DNA of 16,210 nt from an uncultured Oscillospiraceae bacterium (GCA_947522735.1 CANNTZ010000057.1:1-16210), one strand, 5' to 3'; shown: positions 1-7,112, counted from the first letter of the stretch. Program-made: numbers and translations. The notes: generated from the sequence alone by a model not told the origin.

Positions 1-8
1 AAGGCGCA

Positions 9-57
9 CCAAAGAGAGAGGGGACACCCTTTCAGGCTGTTTCCCCTCTCTCTTTGG
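9..57. terminator. Perfect 16-bp hairpin, probable terminator of an upstream gene
   Basis: Arms at 9-24 and 42-57 are perfect reverse complements of 16 bases with a 17-base loop. The stem is purine/pyrimidine biased (AAAGAGAGAGGGG / CCCCTCTCTCTTT). Neither side has a clear T-run, so it is not a textbook intrinsic terminator. It could end a gene lying left of the window; in Clostridia valS often precedes folC, but that gene is not visible here. It could also be a dispersed palindromic repeat. Confidence 0.5.
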
Positions 58-470
58 AAACACTCTCCTCTTCCGCTGAACGCGGAACGCCTCCGGGCTT
101 TGCCCGGTGGCTTACGGATTCGATATCGTTAGCTGGTTCGCGCGGAGTTGAGTGGTTCTATCTTTTCTTATGGTTGACTTTTTCTTTCGCCTTTGGCGAG
201 GGCGGGCAGCGCCCGCAGGCATATCCGCGGTTCAGTCGTCCTCACGCTTCGCGCTGCGGGGACCTTACGTTATCAATCGCGCCGACTGGCTCGCGCGGAG
301 AAAGGTAGAATTATGCTCGCGCCGCGGGGATGAACGCTGCGCAATCGATAACGTAAGCGCCTTTGGCGCGATCCGCGGCTATATCACCGGGCATTGCCCG
401 GCGCGGATATATCTGCGGGCGCTTGCCCGCCGCGGACATGCCGGTGGGCAACGTGAAAATTGCTGAAAAA
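58..470. repeat. Gene-free region with an array of short GC-rich hairpins
   Basis: About 400 bases hold no convincing gene. Instead there are at least seven small inverted repeats with 5-6 bp stems and mostly 3-4 base loops: 71-87 (TTCCGC/GCGGAA), 93-107 (CCGGGC-TTT-GCCCGG), 187-199 (TCGCC-TTT-GGCGA), 202-216 (GCGGGC-AGC-GCCCGC), 357-369 (GCGCC-TTT-GGCGC), 387-401 (CCGGGC-ATT-GCCCGG) and 415-430 (GCGGGC-GCTT-GCCCGC). CGCGGATAT- or CCGCGG-like spacers recur between them (226-231, 373-378, 402-410, 431-436). A larger inverted repeat, 264-281 with 340-357, matches at 16 of 18 positions. A near-direct repeat lies at 133-147 and 286-300 (CTGGyTCGCGCGGAG). The short ORFs here are low-complexity by-products. 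Confidence 0.6.
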
Positions 471-487
471 GAAAGAGGTTTTGCCAT

Positions 488-1759
488 ATGACAGGGTACG
501 AATATTTTGCGTCGCTGGGCAAGCGCGGCTCGCGGCCGGGGCTGGAGCGCGTGACACGGCTTGCGGAGCTTTGCGGCCGACCCGACCGCAGGGTAAAGCT
601 CGTACACGTCGCCGGGACAAACGGAAAGGGCTCGACCGTCTCGGCGGTTGCGGCGGCGCTCACGTCTGCCGGGTACAGGACCGGCGCATTTATGTCGCCA
701 TATGTGCTTGACCCGCGCGAGTGCGTCACAATAGACGGGCGTGCGCTCAGCCGGGACGAGTTTGACGCGGCTATGCTCGGCGTCAAGCAGCTCGCCGATA
801 CGATGCAGGACGATCCTCCGACCGAGTTTGAGGCGCAGTGCGTCGCCGCGCTCAAATGGTTTGCGGAAAACGGCTGCGATTTTGTGTGCCTTGAGGTTGG
901 CATGGGTGGACTTCTCGACGCGACAAATTTCATAGAAAAGCCGCTCGTCTCGGTCATCTGCGCCCTCTCCATTGACCACACCGCGTGGCTCGGCGACACC
1001 ATAGAGCAGATCGCGGCGCACAAGTGCGGCATAATCAAGCCGGACGGCGTCACCGTCGCCTATCCCATCCAGCCGGATGGCGCGATGCGCGTCATACGCG
1101 AAACCGCCGCGCAAAAGCGCAGCCGGCTCGTCGTCCCCGAGCGCTCGTCAGTGACCGGACTGCGCCGCGATGCGCTCGACCGGTTTTCGTTCGGATATAA
1201 GGGACTTGAGCTCGCGCTGTCGATGCCGGGCGAGCATCAGGTCTGCAATATGCTGACCGCCGCCGAGACGCTGTTTGCGCTACGCGATGCCGGATTTGCA
1301 ATATCAAATGAGAATATTACTAAAAGTATAAACGCTCTCTCGCTTCCCGCGCGCGCCGAGCTGCGAATGATCGGCAAGCGCCGCGCCATCATCGACGCGG
1401 GACACGACTTGCAGGGCGTGAGCGCGCTGTGCGCGGTTCTGGACTCGTTGGGACTTGAAAAGCCGCCGGTAGCGGTAGCTGGGATGCTGGCCGACAAGGA
1501 TTACCGTTCCTGTGCGGCGTTGCTGGCGGAGCGCTGCCGGTCGATACACTCGGCGCCTCCGGCGAGCCCTCGCGCGCTTTCGGGCGAAGACTTTGCCGAG
1601 GCCGTGAGGGAGGCCGGAGGGGACTGCGCCGTCACGGCGCATCCGGACATATACGCTGCGCTCGACGCGGCCCTGCGGGAGCTTGACGAAGAGGACACGC
1701 TGCTCGTTTGCGGCTCGTTCTACGTTGCGATGAGGCTGCGAGAGAGGCTGTTCGGCTGA
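488..1759 (+). CDS. folC: Bifunctional folylpolyglutamate synthase / dihydrofolate synthase
   Basis: Predicted cytoplasmic ATP-dependent ligase of the Mur-ligase superfamily that joins glutamate to dihydropteroate and/or to reduced folates, giving polyglutamated folates. The 423-residue length is usual for FolC. Visible signatures: the P-loop GTNGKGS at residues 43-49 just after the VHVAG strand, the FVCLEVGMGGLLDATN segment at about 132-147, the SIDHT motif of the central domain, a conserved DAGHD at the start of the C-terminal domain, and the closing LLVCGSFYVA strand. The ATG at 488 has AAAGAGG about nine bases upstream. It is the only plus-strand protein gene and converges on the 3D-protein gene. 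No clear promoter is seen in the hairpin-rich leader, so it may be co-transcribed with a gene left of the window. Whether it has both activities cannot be read from sequence. Confidence 0.95.
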   Translation: MTGYEYFASLGKRGSRPGLERVTRLAELCGRPDRRVKLVHVAGTNGKGSTVSAVAAALTSAGYRTGAFMSPYVLDPRECVTIDGRALSRDEFDAAMLGVKQLADTMQDDPPTEFEAQCVAALKWFAENGCDFVCLEVGMGGLLDATNFIEKPLVSVICALSIDHTAWLGDTIEQIAAHKCGIIKPDGVTVAYPIQPDGAMRVIRETAAQKRSRLVVPERSSVTGLRRDALDRFSFGYKGLELALSMPGEHQVCNMLTAAETLFALRDAGFAISNENITKSINALSLPARAELRMIGKRRAIIDAGHDLQGVSALCAVLDSLGLEKPPVAVAGMLADKDYRSCAALLAERCRSIHSAPPASPRALSGEDFAEAVREAGGDCAVTAHPDIYAALDAALRELDEEDTLLVCGSFYVAMRLRERLFG

Positions 1760-1773
1760 AAAAACAAAAACGG

Positions 1774-1805
1774 GCGCGGAAGACGCATCGACGCATCTTC
1801 CGCGC
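1774..1805. terminator. Bidirectional intrinsic terminator between convergent genes
   Basis: GCGCGGAAGA (1774-1783) pairs with TCTTCCGCGC (1796-1805), a 10-bp stem with a 12-base loop. On the minus strand the stem is followed by CCGTTTTTGTTTTTT, a strong U tract; on the plus strand by TGTTTT, a weaker one. It lies 14 bases after the folC stop and directly after the stop of the minus-strand 3D gene, so it can serve both. Confidence 0.85.
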
Positions 1806-1810
1806 TGTTT

Positions 1811-2863
1811 TCATGGGGATTCAAGGATGTAGATGTTGACCTTGCGGTAGCCGTTGAGGACGCTTTCGAGATAGGTCGAGTAGAACAGATCGACGTGCCC
1901 GTAGCCCTCCATCAGCGCGGAACCGGAGTCGGCGGCGATGGCGTAGCCGTAGACGAAGCGGCCGTCGGCCGAGGTGATATACATCTTGGTACCGAGAGGT
2001 ATCATGTTGTAGTTCACGGCGACGTAGCCGGGGGCCGCTTTCCAGCCGCCGAGCGTACCCGCGCCTTTTTTAGCGGAGTAGCCTGTCGCGACGGCCTCGG
2101 AGATGAGGCGTTCGTACTTCACCGGCACGTTGTCGACGACCGGGTATTCCTCGAACTCCAGCGGTGATACCGGTGTGCCTGCCTGTCCGACAAGCATCTC
2201 CTTGTTGACCGGCGCCTTTATGAGGTCGCTGGAGACGAGCTGCGTCGATAGCACCTCGCCGTCCATTGTGACGTGCATGTACGTCAGCAGCCGTGTGCCG
2301 TCAACGCCGTCGCTGAGCAGCCGCGTGCGTCCGGTGCGCATCAGCGAGGTATAGCGCACGGTCGTATCAAAAGGCACGTCCTCCTCCTCGTATGAGAGGG
2401 TGTACTCCATGCGTGTGACGATGATGTAGTCGCCGTCGCTGACGGGCTTCCAAAGCTTTTTGCTGACGAGGTCGTCGCTGTCGAGGTCGATGCCGGCCTC
2501 GGAGAGCGCCTGTCCGACCGTTCCGCCGTAGACGTTCATCGTCCGCTCCACGCCGTCCGCGAGAATCGTTATCTTCTTTGCCCGCAGCAGCGATACCTCC
2601 GCCACCTTTCCGACATATCCGGTGTAGCTAACCGTGTCAGCCGCACCGACCTCCGCGTCGAAATGCTCGAGCAGCTCTCCGAGCGTCATCTCGGGCAGGA
2701 TCTCTAACCGCGTCCCATTCTCATCCCTGAAAAAAACGGCATTGTTGCTCCGGAACATCGCGTAGACTATTGCCGCCAGCACAAACGAGAGCATTACCGC
2801 CCCGAAGCCGCGCGAACGGAAAAGTCTGCCGGGATGCAGGAGCCCTTGCAGCAGTTTTCTCAT
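1811..2863 (-). CDS. Membrane-anchored G5/3D-domain cell-wall protein
   Basis: 350-residue predicted cell-surface protein of the YabE/YocH/resuscitation-factor type, a family linked to peptidoglycan turnover. Order of parts: short basic N-terminus, one membrane segment or uncleaved signal at about 21-37, two ubiquitin-like DUF348 units at about 41-90 and 96-140, a G5-like module at about 152-218, and a C-terminal 3D domain at about 255-347. The 3D domain is named for three aspartates. Here the second and third are present (D312 in AADSG, D325 in HVDLFY), but the first position reads VAVNYN, with Asn284. AAAAGGAAG lies about seven bases before the ATG. It follows the CNNM gene across a likely terminator; only weak AT-rich promoter candidates are visible at about 2880-2900. 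Hydrolase activity is inferred from the family only. Confidence 0.88.
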   Translation of the reverse strand: MRKLLQGLLHPGRLFRSRGFGAVMLSFVLAAIVYAMFRSNNAVFFRDENGTRLEILPEMTLGELLEHFDAEVGAADTVSYTGYVGKVAEVSLLRAKKITILADGVERTMNVYGGTVGQALSEAGIDLDSDDLVSKKLWKPVSDGDYIIVTRMEYTLSYEEEDVPFDTTVRYTSLMRTGRTRLLSDGVDGTRLLTYMHVTMDGEVLSTQLVSSDLIKAPVNKEMLVGQAGTPVSPLEFEEYPVVDNVPVKYERLISEAVATGYSAKKGAGTLGGWKAAPGYVAVNYNMIPLGTKMYITSADGRFVYGYAIAADSGSALMEGYGHVDLFYSTYLESVLNGYRKVNIYILESP

Positions 2864-2897
2864 AAGACTTCCTTTTCAGTTTTTTTGTATATATAAA

Positions 2898-2935
2898 ATC
2901 AAAAGCGGCTTGAATACGGAGGTCCAAACCGCTTT
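2898..2935 (-). terminator. Likely terminator after the CNNM/HlyC gene
   Basis: On the minus strand AAAGCGG-T-TTG and CAA-G-CCGCTTT form an imperfect stem of about 10 bp around a 12-base loop, followed by TGATTTT. The tail is weak, so partial read-through into the 3D gene is possible. Confidence 0.5.
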
Positions 2936-2963
2936 ATCCTTCAGATCGAAACTGAAAACGGGT

Positions 2964-4379
2964 TCAGTCTTTTTCGGAGTCCTCGTCCGTGGCCTTGGGC
3001 AGCTTGTGCGCGCGCACGCGCAGTATGCGGCGGTCCTCCGCCTTTTCGACGGTAAATTCCACTCCGTCCACGCTGACTGTCGGATGCTCGTCGTCGCCCG
3101 GGATATAGCCGAGCAGATCCAGCACAAGTCCGCCGAGCGTATCGTAATCCGGCTCCTCCTCCTCGTCGTCGAACGGAGAGAAGTCCAGCAGCTCGATAAC
3201 GTCGTCAAGCGAGGCTGCGCCGTCGATGGAATAGGTGTCGTCGTCGATTTTGGAGATCTCCTCCTCCTCGTCGTCATATTCGTCCTGAATATTGCCGACG
3301 ATGGATTCGATGATATCCTCCATCGTCACCAGTCCGGAGGTGCCGCCGTATTCATCCACAACGACCGCCATATGTATCTTCTTCTGCTTGAGCAGGATGA
3401 ACAGCTCGCGGCAGCTATTGGATTCCGGGACATAGAGCACCGGGCGAATGAAATTTTTCAGCTCGAACATCTCCGTGTTGTTTGCGTCGAGCAGCCGGAG
3501 CAGATCCTTGACGTACACTATGCCGACGATATCGTCGATGCTTCCGTCGTAAACCGGTATACGGGAATAGCCCTGCTCTATGGCGGTGCCGGTTATATCT
3601 TCCATCGTGGCCGTCGTGTCGCACGCGGCGATATCTATACGATGGGTCATAATATCCGCGACAGTCTTGTCGTCAAAATCAAAGACGTTGTTTATCATAT
3701 CCTTGGCGCTCTCTTCGATGACGCCCTTTTCCTCGCCCACGTCCACCAACATGCGGATCTCCTCCTCGGTGACGTTGCCCTGCTCATCGTTGGCCTTGAC
3801 GCCGAATATGCGCGCGACGATATTAGTCGAGGCGGCAAGCAGCGCCACAAAGGGCTTTTCGATGTGGTAGAGGAACAGCAGCATGCCGGAGACGCCGAAC
3901 GCGACCTTTTCGGAATACTGCATCGCTATGCGCTTTGGTACAAGCTCGCCAAACACCAGCGTAAAATAGGACAGCAGAAGGGTGATTATCACGAGCGATA
4001 CGCCCCTTACGAGCGAAGGGGAGACGTTCAGGCCGGAGAACCACCGGACAACTACCTCGGTGAAGCTGTCCGCTGCAACTGCCGACGAGAGCAAGCCGGC
4101 GAGCGTTACGCCGACCTGAATGGTCGCGAGAAACTTGGACGGCTCCTTGATGAGCCTCATGACGGTTTTTGCTTTTCCGTTGCCCTCCTCGGCAAGCTTG
4201 CCGATCTTCGCATCGTTCAGGGAGATCACGGCGATCTCGCTCATTGCGAAGAAGGCGTTGATGAAGATGAGACATGCCAGAATGAGCAGCTTGGCGACCA
4301 CGTTATCAAGCTGTGCCGATTGCTCCGCGGCTCCGGTCGAGAGCAGCAGCAGGATATTATGACTACTGTCGGGATCCAT
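2964..4379 (-). CDS. CNNM/CBS/CorC-type membrane transporter (HlyC family)
   Basis: 471-residue integral membrane protein of the CNNM/CorC/YhdP class, known for divalent cation (Mg2+ or Co2+) export or homeostasis; the older label is hemolysin-like. The N-terminal CNNM (DUF21) domain, about 25-200, has membrane helices near 28-52, 88-112, 124-146 and 160-185 and the family motif FGELVPKR at 143-150. A CBS pair spans about 245-360, with the typical VDEYGGTSGLVTMEDI segment at 341-356. A CorC_HlyC domain fills about 378-460. The linker and tail are rich in Asp/Glu. I chose the ATG at 4379, with GGAG five bases upstream, over an in-frame TTG 24 bases earlier that has no ribosome site. It has its own promoter and a structured leader, and a terminator follows. 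The transported ion cannot be told from sequence. Confidence 0.93.
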   Translation of the reverse strand: MDPDSSHNILLLLSTGAAEQSAQLDNVVAKLLILACLIFINAFFAMSEIAVISLNDAKIGKLAEEGNGKAKTVMRLIKEPSKFLATIQVGVTLAGLLSSAVAADSFTEVVVRWFSGLNVSPSLVRGVSLVIITLLLSYFTLVFGELVPKRIAMQYSEKVAFGVSGMLLFLYHIEKPFVALLAASTNIVARIFGVKANDEQGNVTEEEIRMLVDVGEEKGVIEESAKDMINNVFDFDDKTVADIMTHRIDIAACDTTATMEDITGTAIEQGYSRIPVYDGSIDDIVGIVYVKDLLRLLDANNTEMFELKNFIRPVLYVPESNSCRELFILLKQKKIHMAVVVDEYGGTSGLVTMEDIIESIVGNIQDEYDDEEEEISKIDDDTYSIDGAASLDDVIELLDFSPFDDEEEEPDYDTLGGLVLDLLGYIPGDDEHPTVSVDGVEFTVEKAEDRRILRVRAHKLPKATDEDSEKD

Positions 4380-4384
4380 ATAAA

Positions 4385-4446
4385 CTCCAATTCTCGGCGA
4401 CAAAAATTATTTTGGAGAACGCATTCTGCCGCCGCAAGGATGCGTT
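4385..4446 (-). promoter_or_regulatory. Structured 5' leader hiding the ribosome site of the CNNM gene
   Basis: Two abutting hairpins lie in the roughly 100-base leader. The first pairs AACGCAT with ATGCGTT (4440-4446 with 4418-4424). The second pairs CTCCAA (4417-4412) with TTGGAG (4390-4385), which is the Shine-Dalgarno itself. The second stem, if formed, would block initiation at 4379. No known riboswitch class is recognised, so regulation is inference. Confidence 0.35.
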
Positions 4447-4486
4447 ACCTGCGGCCCGCACGACTGTGCAGACCTACATACAATAT

Positions 4487-4515
4487 ATTATAATAAAAGA
4501 AAAATCAATTGTCAA
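4487..4515 (-). promoter_or_regulatory. Consensus sigma-A promoter for the CNNM gene
   Basis: On the minus strand TTGACA (4515-4510) and TATAAT (4492-4487) are both perfect hexamers separated by exactly 17 bases that are AT-rich. Transcription would start near 4480, leaving a leader of about 100 bases. This is the best promoter in the window. Confidence 0.9.
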
Positions 4516-4516
4516 T

Positions 4517-4562
4517 CGCAAAAAAGCGCGAAATACGGGAGGTTTTCCCGATTGCGCGCTTT
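4517..4562 (-). terminator. Terminator after the HAD gene
   Basis: On the minus strand AAAGCGCG (4562-4555) pairs with CGCGCTTT (4530-4523). An inner CGGG/CCCG stem surrounds the loop, and the hairpin is followed by a run of six T. It ends immediately before the -35 of the CNNM promoter, insulating the two genes. Confidence 0.85.
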
Positions 4563-4600
4563 CTCGTTATTCTATGGTTCCGGAGACCGGGTTTTCTGCG

Positions 4601-5344
4601 TCAGAGCAGCAATTCCGCGGCTTTTCCAAGCTCGCGGTAGTCGTCCACGGCGATGAAATCAAAGTCGGAGCGATAGACCGGCTCGTCGTTGCCCCCCTCG
4701 CCGTAGTCGTCGCCGATAAAGACGATATCCTCGTGAGAGCAGCCCTCCTCGCGGCAGAAGCAGTCGAGGGCGTAGTACTTGTCGTAGGGCTTTGGCGTCA
4801 TATCGAAGGAGGAGGAGCCGCCGACAAAGACGTTATACTCCGGGAAAAGCTCGACGACAAAGGGATAGATCGGGCGGCGTTTTTCGCGCGTGGGGTCAAA
4901 AGCAAGCTTGTCCCCGATATCGGCCTTGGTGCCGAGCAGCGCAATTGTGACTGCGCCCGACTCGTGAAAATCTGCGGAATCGCCGGTATAGCAGGTATAG
5001 CCGAAGCGCTCGCGGAGGATATCGACACGCTTGAGGACGGAGGCGCGGTCGCAGGGAAGCCGCTCGGAGCGTTTGAGCTCAAGCGTTCCGGTTTCGGCGT
5101 TATAGAGCGCGAGCTGCATGCCGTAGCAGCCGATGATGTCAATGGGAAAGCGGCGGAGCTGCTTCCAGATGCGCATACACAGTCCCGCGCCAACGATAAG
5201 CAGTCGATATCTGCGCGAGAGCGCTTCGAGAACGGCACGGTTCTGCTCCTCAAGCTCGCTGCGGTGCTGGGTGATGGTGCCGTCAAGGTCGAGCGCGACG
5301 ATTTTTTTCGGGTGTAATGGATGTAATGGGTGTAACGGGTGCAT
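4601..5344 (-). CDS. Phosphomannomutase-like HAD-IIB family phosphatase/mutase
   Basis: 247-residue predicted cytoplasmic HAD enzyme. Motif I is DLDGT at 19-23, followed by TQHR with Arg28, as in the eukaryotic-type phosphomannomutase (PMM) branch. Further PMM-like features are GGSSSFD at 175-181, PYDKYYALD at 186-194 (the lysine motif) and the GDD-to-GGND segment at 211-220. Typical PMM is about 245 residues, which fits. Substrate and mutase-versus-phosphatase activity are not decidable here. The start was set at 5344, because AGGAGG lies seven bases upstream of that ATG; an in-frame start 78 bases earlier has no such site. Residues 2-12 are an odd tandem His-Pro-Leu repeat just before the first beta strand. 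It lies 151 bases after the foldase gene with no obvious promoter and ends at a strong terminator. Confidence 0.85.
   Translation of the reverse strand: MHPLHPLHPLHPKKIVALDLDGTITQHRSELEEQNRAVLEALSRRYRLLIVGAGLCMRIWKQLRRFPIDIIGCYGMQLALYNAETGTLELKRSERLPCDRASVLKRVDILRERFGYTCYTGDSADFHESGAVTIALLGTKADIGDKLAFDPTREKRRPIYPFVVELFPEYNVFVGGSSSFDMTPKPYDKYYALDCFCREEGCSHEDIVFIGDDYGEGGNDEPVYRSDFDFIAVDDYRELGKAAELLL
5315..5341. repeat. Three 9-base tandem units encoding His-Pro-Leu
   Basis: On the minus strand CACCCGTTA, CACCCATTA and CATCCATTA follow the start codon, with a fourth partial unit CACCCGAAA. The copies differ only at synonymous positions. A unit of nine keeps the frame, so copy-number change would lengthen or shorten the protein without breaking it. 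Confidence 0.8.
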
Positions 5345-5446
5345 CGCGGAGCCTCCTATGCTTCGATTCTGCGCTGTCGATTGCCGCAAACGGTGAAAAG
5401 CTTGCAGGGCGGGCATTTTCACGCAAAATCACAGTTTAAAAAAAGC

Positions 5447-5471
5447 TTGTCCCCGCCCTTTTGGAACGGGG
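5447..5471 (-). terminator. Possible terminator after the foldase gene
   Basis: On the minus strand CCCCG (5471-5467) pairs with CGGGG (5455-5451), followed four bases later by seven T. The stem is short. A competing pairing exists: AGGGCGGG (5459-5452) with CCCGCCCT (5413-5406), which would break this hairpin. Confidence 0.4.
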
Positions 5472-5495
5472 GCATATCGCTTAAAGCGTCTGCGC

Positions 5496-7001
5496 TCAGA
5501 CGTTTCTGGTGAAATAATAGCCGAGCTTGTTGATGATGGCCGGATAGCTCTCAATGTTGCTCTCAACCCACTTGGAGTAGTCCTCGTCAGCCTTTGCACT
5601 GGTCACGAGCGCCTTCCGCGCGTTGTCCCTGGCGGAGATATAGTAGAGGAGGTGGGTGCCATAGGAGGTATCGACGAGGGTGACGTCGCCGGGCTGGCGG
5701 TCGGCCTCAAGCGCCCACGTCTCGACATCGTCAACGCCGGTCGCGCCGTGATAGATCATATCGATGACCGTGCTGGAGATACGCTCCTCAGAGGAGCGGT
5801 CGGTATAAAGCTTCTGGAAGCTCTCCTCGGTCTTTTCGCCGGACTGCCACTCGGCGAGCAGCTCCTCAGCCTTGTCGTGAGCGGCCTTGAGCGCCTCGTC
5901 GGAATAGCTGCCGTCGTCGCCGGACGCCGCGCTGACGAGTATCTGGCGGATCTTGGCGGAGGGATAGTCTCTGTCGTCAACGCTGTCGAAATAGACGACG
6001 TAGTAGCCGGTCTTGTCCTTGCTCTCGATGACGGTGATATCGCCGGAAACGCGGCTGGGGTCGCACAGCCAGTCGGCGTAGCTCTCGTCAAGAGTATCCT
6101 CGGAGGAGTAATTGCCGTTGGAGGCGGCAACGGTCGTCCCGTTCGTCTTTTCGTATTCACCGATGTTGGTCTTGAGAGCGTCCAGCGAATCGGAGCTGTC
6201 GGCGATGAGCTGAGCGGCCTCTCTGGCGTTTTCAAGGGCCTTTTCGGCGTCAATGCCGTCGCCGGTCGTGGCTCTGATCAGATAGGCGGCGTAGGTCACG
6301 GTGTCGAACTTACGGGTGTTTGCGGTATAGTACGCCTCAATGTCGGCGTCGCTGTAATCGTAATTGTCCTTGAGATACTGGGTGTAGGCGTCCGCGATAT
6401 ACATCTCGGTGGCGTTCTTGATATAGAGGCTCTTATTGACGCCCTTGCCGTAGAGGTTGCGGAGATATTTGCCGGTGGAGAGCTTATAGGCCTTGGCGTA
6501 CGCCGCCGGGATATCGCCGAGGGCGTTGACGGCCTGCTGCTGCTCGTCGGTGAGGGAGAAGCCCTCGTCCTCGGCGGCCAGCTTGTTCAGCATGACGACG
6601 GTGCGCATCTTGGAGACGGCGACCTGCGAAAAATATTCCTCCCACGTCATGTCGGAGTTGTATTTCTGCTGGTCGAGCGGCTTGCTCGCGTCGAGGATGT
6701 ACGAGGCGTAGTTGCCGTAGGTGCTGTAGATGCTGTTGTAGGTGTTGTTGAACGCGGTCTTGTAGTAGTAGTTGAAGTCCGCAATGGAAAATTGCCTGTC
6801 GCCGACGGTGACGGCGGTCGCGGAGCGGTAGAACAGGCCGGTGTTGATAAAGATCAGCGCCAGCGCAAGAATCGCGACGCAGACGAGGATGACAATCGTC
6901 AGGGTCTTTTTGCTTTTGGCCTTGTCGATGTCTCTCTGGATCTCGTTCTGAGTTTTCATCGGGGTACGGCGGCTGATGCGGGAATCGTTGGACGAACTCA
7001 T
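5496..7001 (-). CDS. Membrane-anchored PpiC/PrsA-like peptidylprolyl isomerase
   Basis: 501-residue predicted extracytoplasmic foldase. A basic N-terminus is followed by one membrane segment at about 34-54, then a long external region beginning ATAVTVGD, typical of SurA_N/PrsA proteins. The middle (about 60-230) is the SurA_N-like chaperone part with many Tyr/Asn. A degenerate PpiC-type isomerase region lies at about 335-460: ARQILVS-like IRQILVSAA, then EESFQKLYTDRSSEE, then the closing RQPGDVTLVDTSYGTHLLYY. No lipobox cysteine is present, so it is anchored by the helix rather than as a lipoprotein, despite lgt nearby. The ATG at 7001 has AAGGA about 11 bases upstream, slightly far. Met15 is an alternative with no ribosome site. 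A promoter lies at 7041-7069. The HAD gene follows and may be co-transcribed. Isomerase activity is uncertain because the domain is divergent. Confidence 0.85.
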   Translation of the reverse strand: MSSSNDSRISRRTPMKTQNEIQRDIDKAKSKKTLTIVILVCVAILALALIFINTGLFYRSATAVTVGDRQFSIADFNYYYKTAFNNTYNSIYSTYGNYASYILDASKPLDQQKYNSDMTWEEYFSQVAVSKMRTVVMLNKLAAEDEGFSLTDEQQQAVNALGDIPAAYAKAYKLSTGKYLRNLYGKGVNKSLYIKNATEMYIADAYTQYLKDNYDYSDADIEAYYTANTRKFDTVTYAAYLIRATTGDGIDAEKALENAREAAQLIADSSDSLDALKTNIGEYEKTNGTTVAASNGNYSSEDTLDESYADWLCDPSRVSGDITVIESKDKTGYYVVYFDSVDDRDYPSAKIRQILVSAASGDDGSYSDEALKAAHDKAEELLAEWQSGEKTEESFQKLYTDRSSEERISSTVIDMIYHGATGVDDVETWALEADRQPGDVTLVDTSYGTHLLYYISARDNARKALVTSAKADEDYSKWVESNIESYPAIINKLGYYFTRNV

Positions 7002-7040
7002 TTTTCAATCATTCCTTACATTGTTTTCGGCATTTCGTTT

Positions 7041-7069
7041 ATTATAACATATATTTGCGGATATTACAA
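7041..7069 (-). promoter_or_regulatory. Sigma-A promoter for the foldase gene
   Basis: On the minus strand TTGTAA (7069-7064) and a perfect TATAAT (7046-7041) are separated by 17 bases, with a TG dinucleotide just ahead of the -10 box. The predicted start is near 7034, about 33 bases ahead of the ATG. Confidence 0.8.
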
Positions 7070-7112
7070 GTGCTTTTGCGCCGTCTGAGCGGCAGGCCCT
7101 GTGGCGCGGCAT

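Noticed and set aside
54..466. Short plus-strand ORFs in the leader of folC
   Set aside because: They are low-complexity, overlap hairpins and lack ribosome sites.
58..470. CRISPR array interpretation of the repeated hairpins
   Set aside because: The units differ in sequence and spacing, there are no constant repeats of 24-40 bases, and no cas gene is present.
311..1114. Minus-strand ORF of 267 codons
   Set aside because: It is Arg-rich and antisense to folC, with no domain signal.
2910..4493. 527-codon plus-strand ORF
   Set aside because: It is antisense to the CNNM/CorC gene, whose motifs are unmistakable. Long antisense frames are expected from the GC-biased third positions.
5652..7088. 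478-codon plus-strand ORF rich in Val/Gly/Asp
   Set aside because: It mirrors the minus-strand foldase gene, has biased composition, no ribosome site and no recognisable domain.
7070..7112. Terminator after the DUF5054 gene
   Set aside because: GC-rich pairings (GCGCC/GGCGC) exist but there is no T-run, so an intrinsic terminator is not supported.
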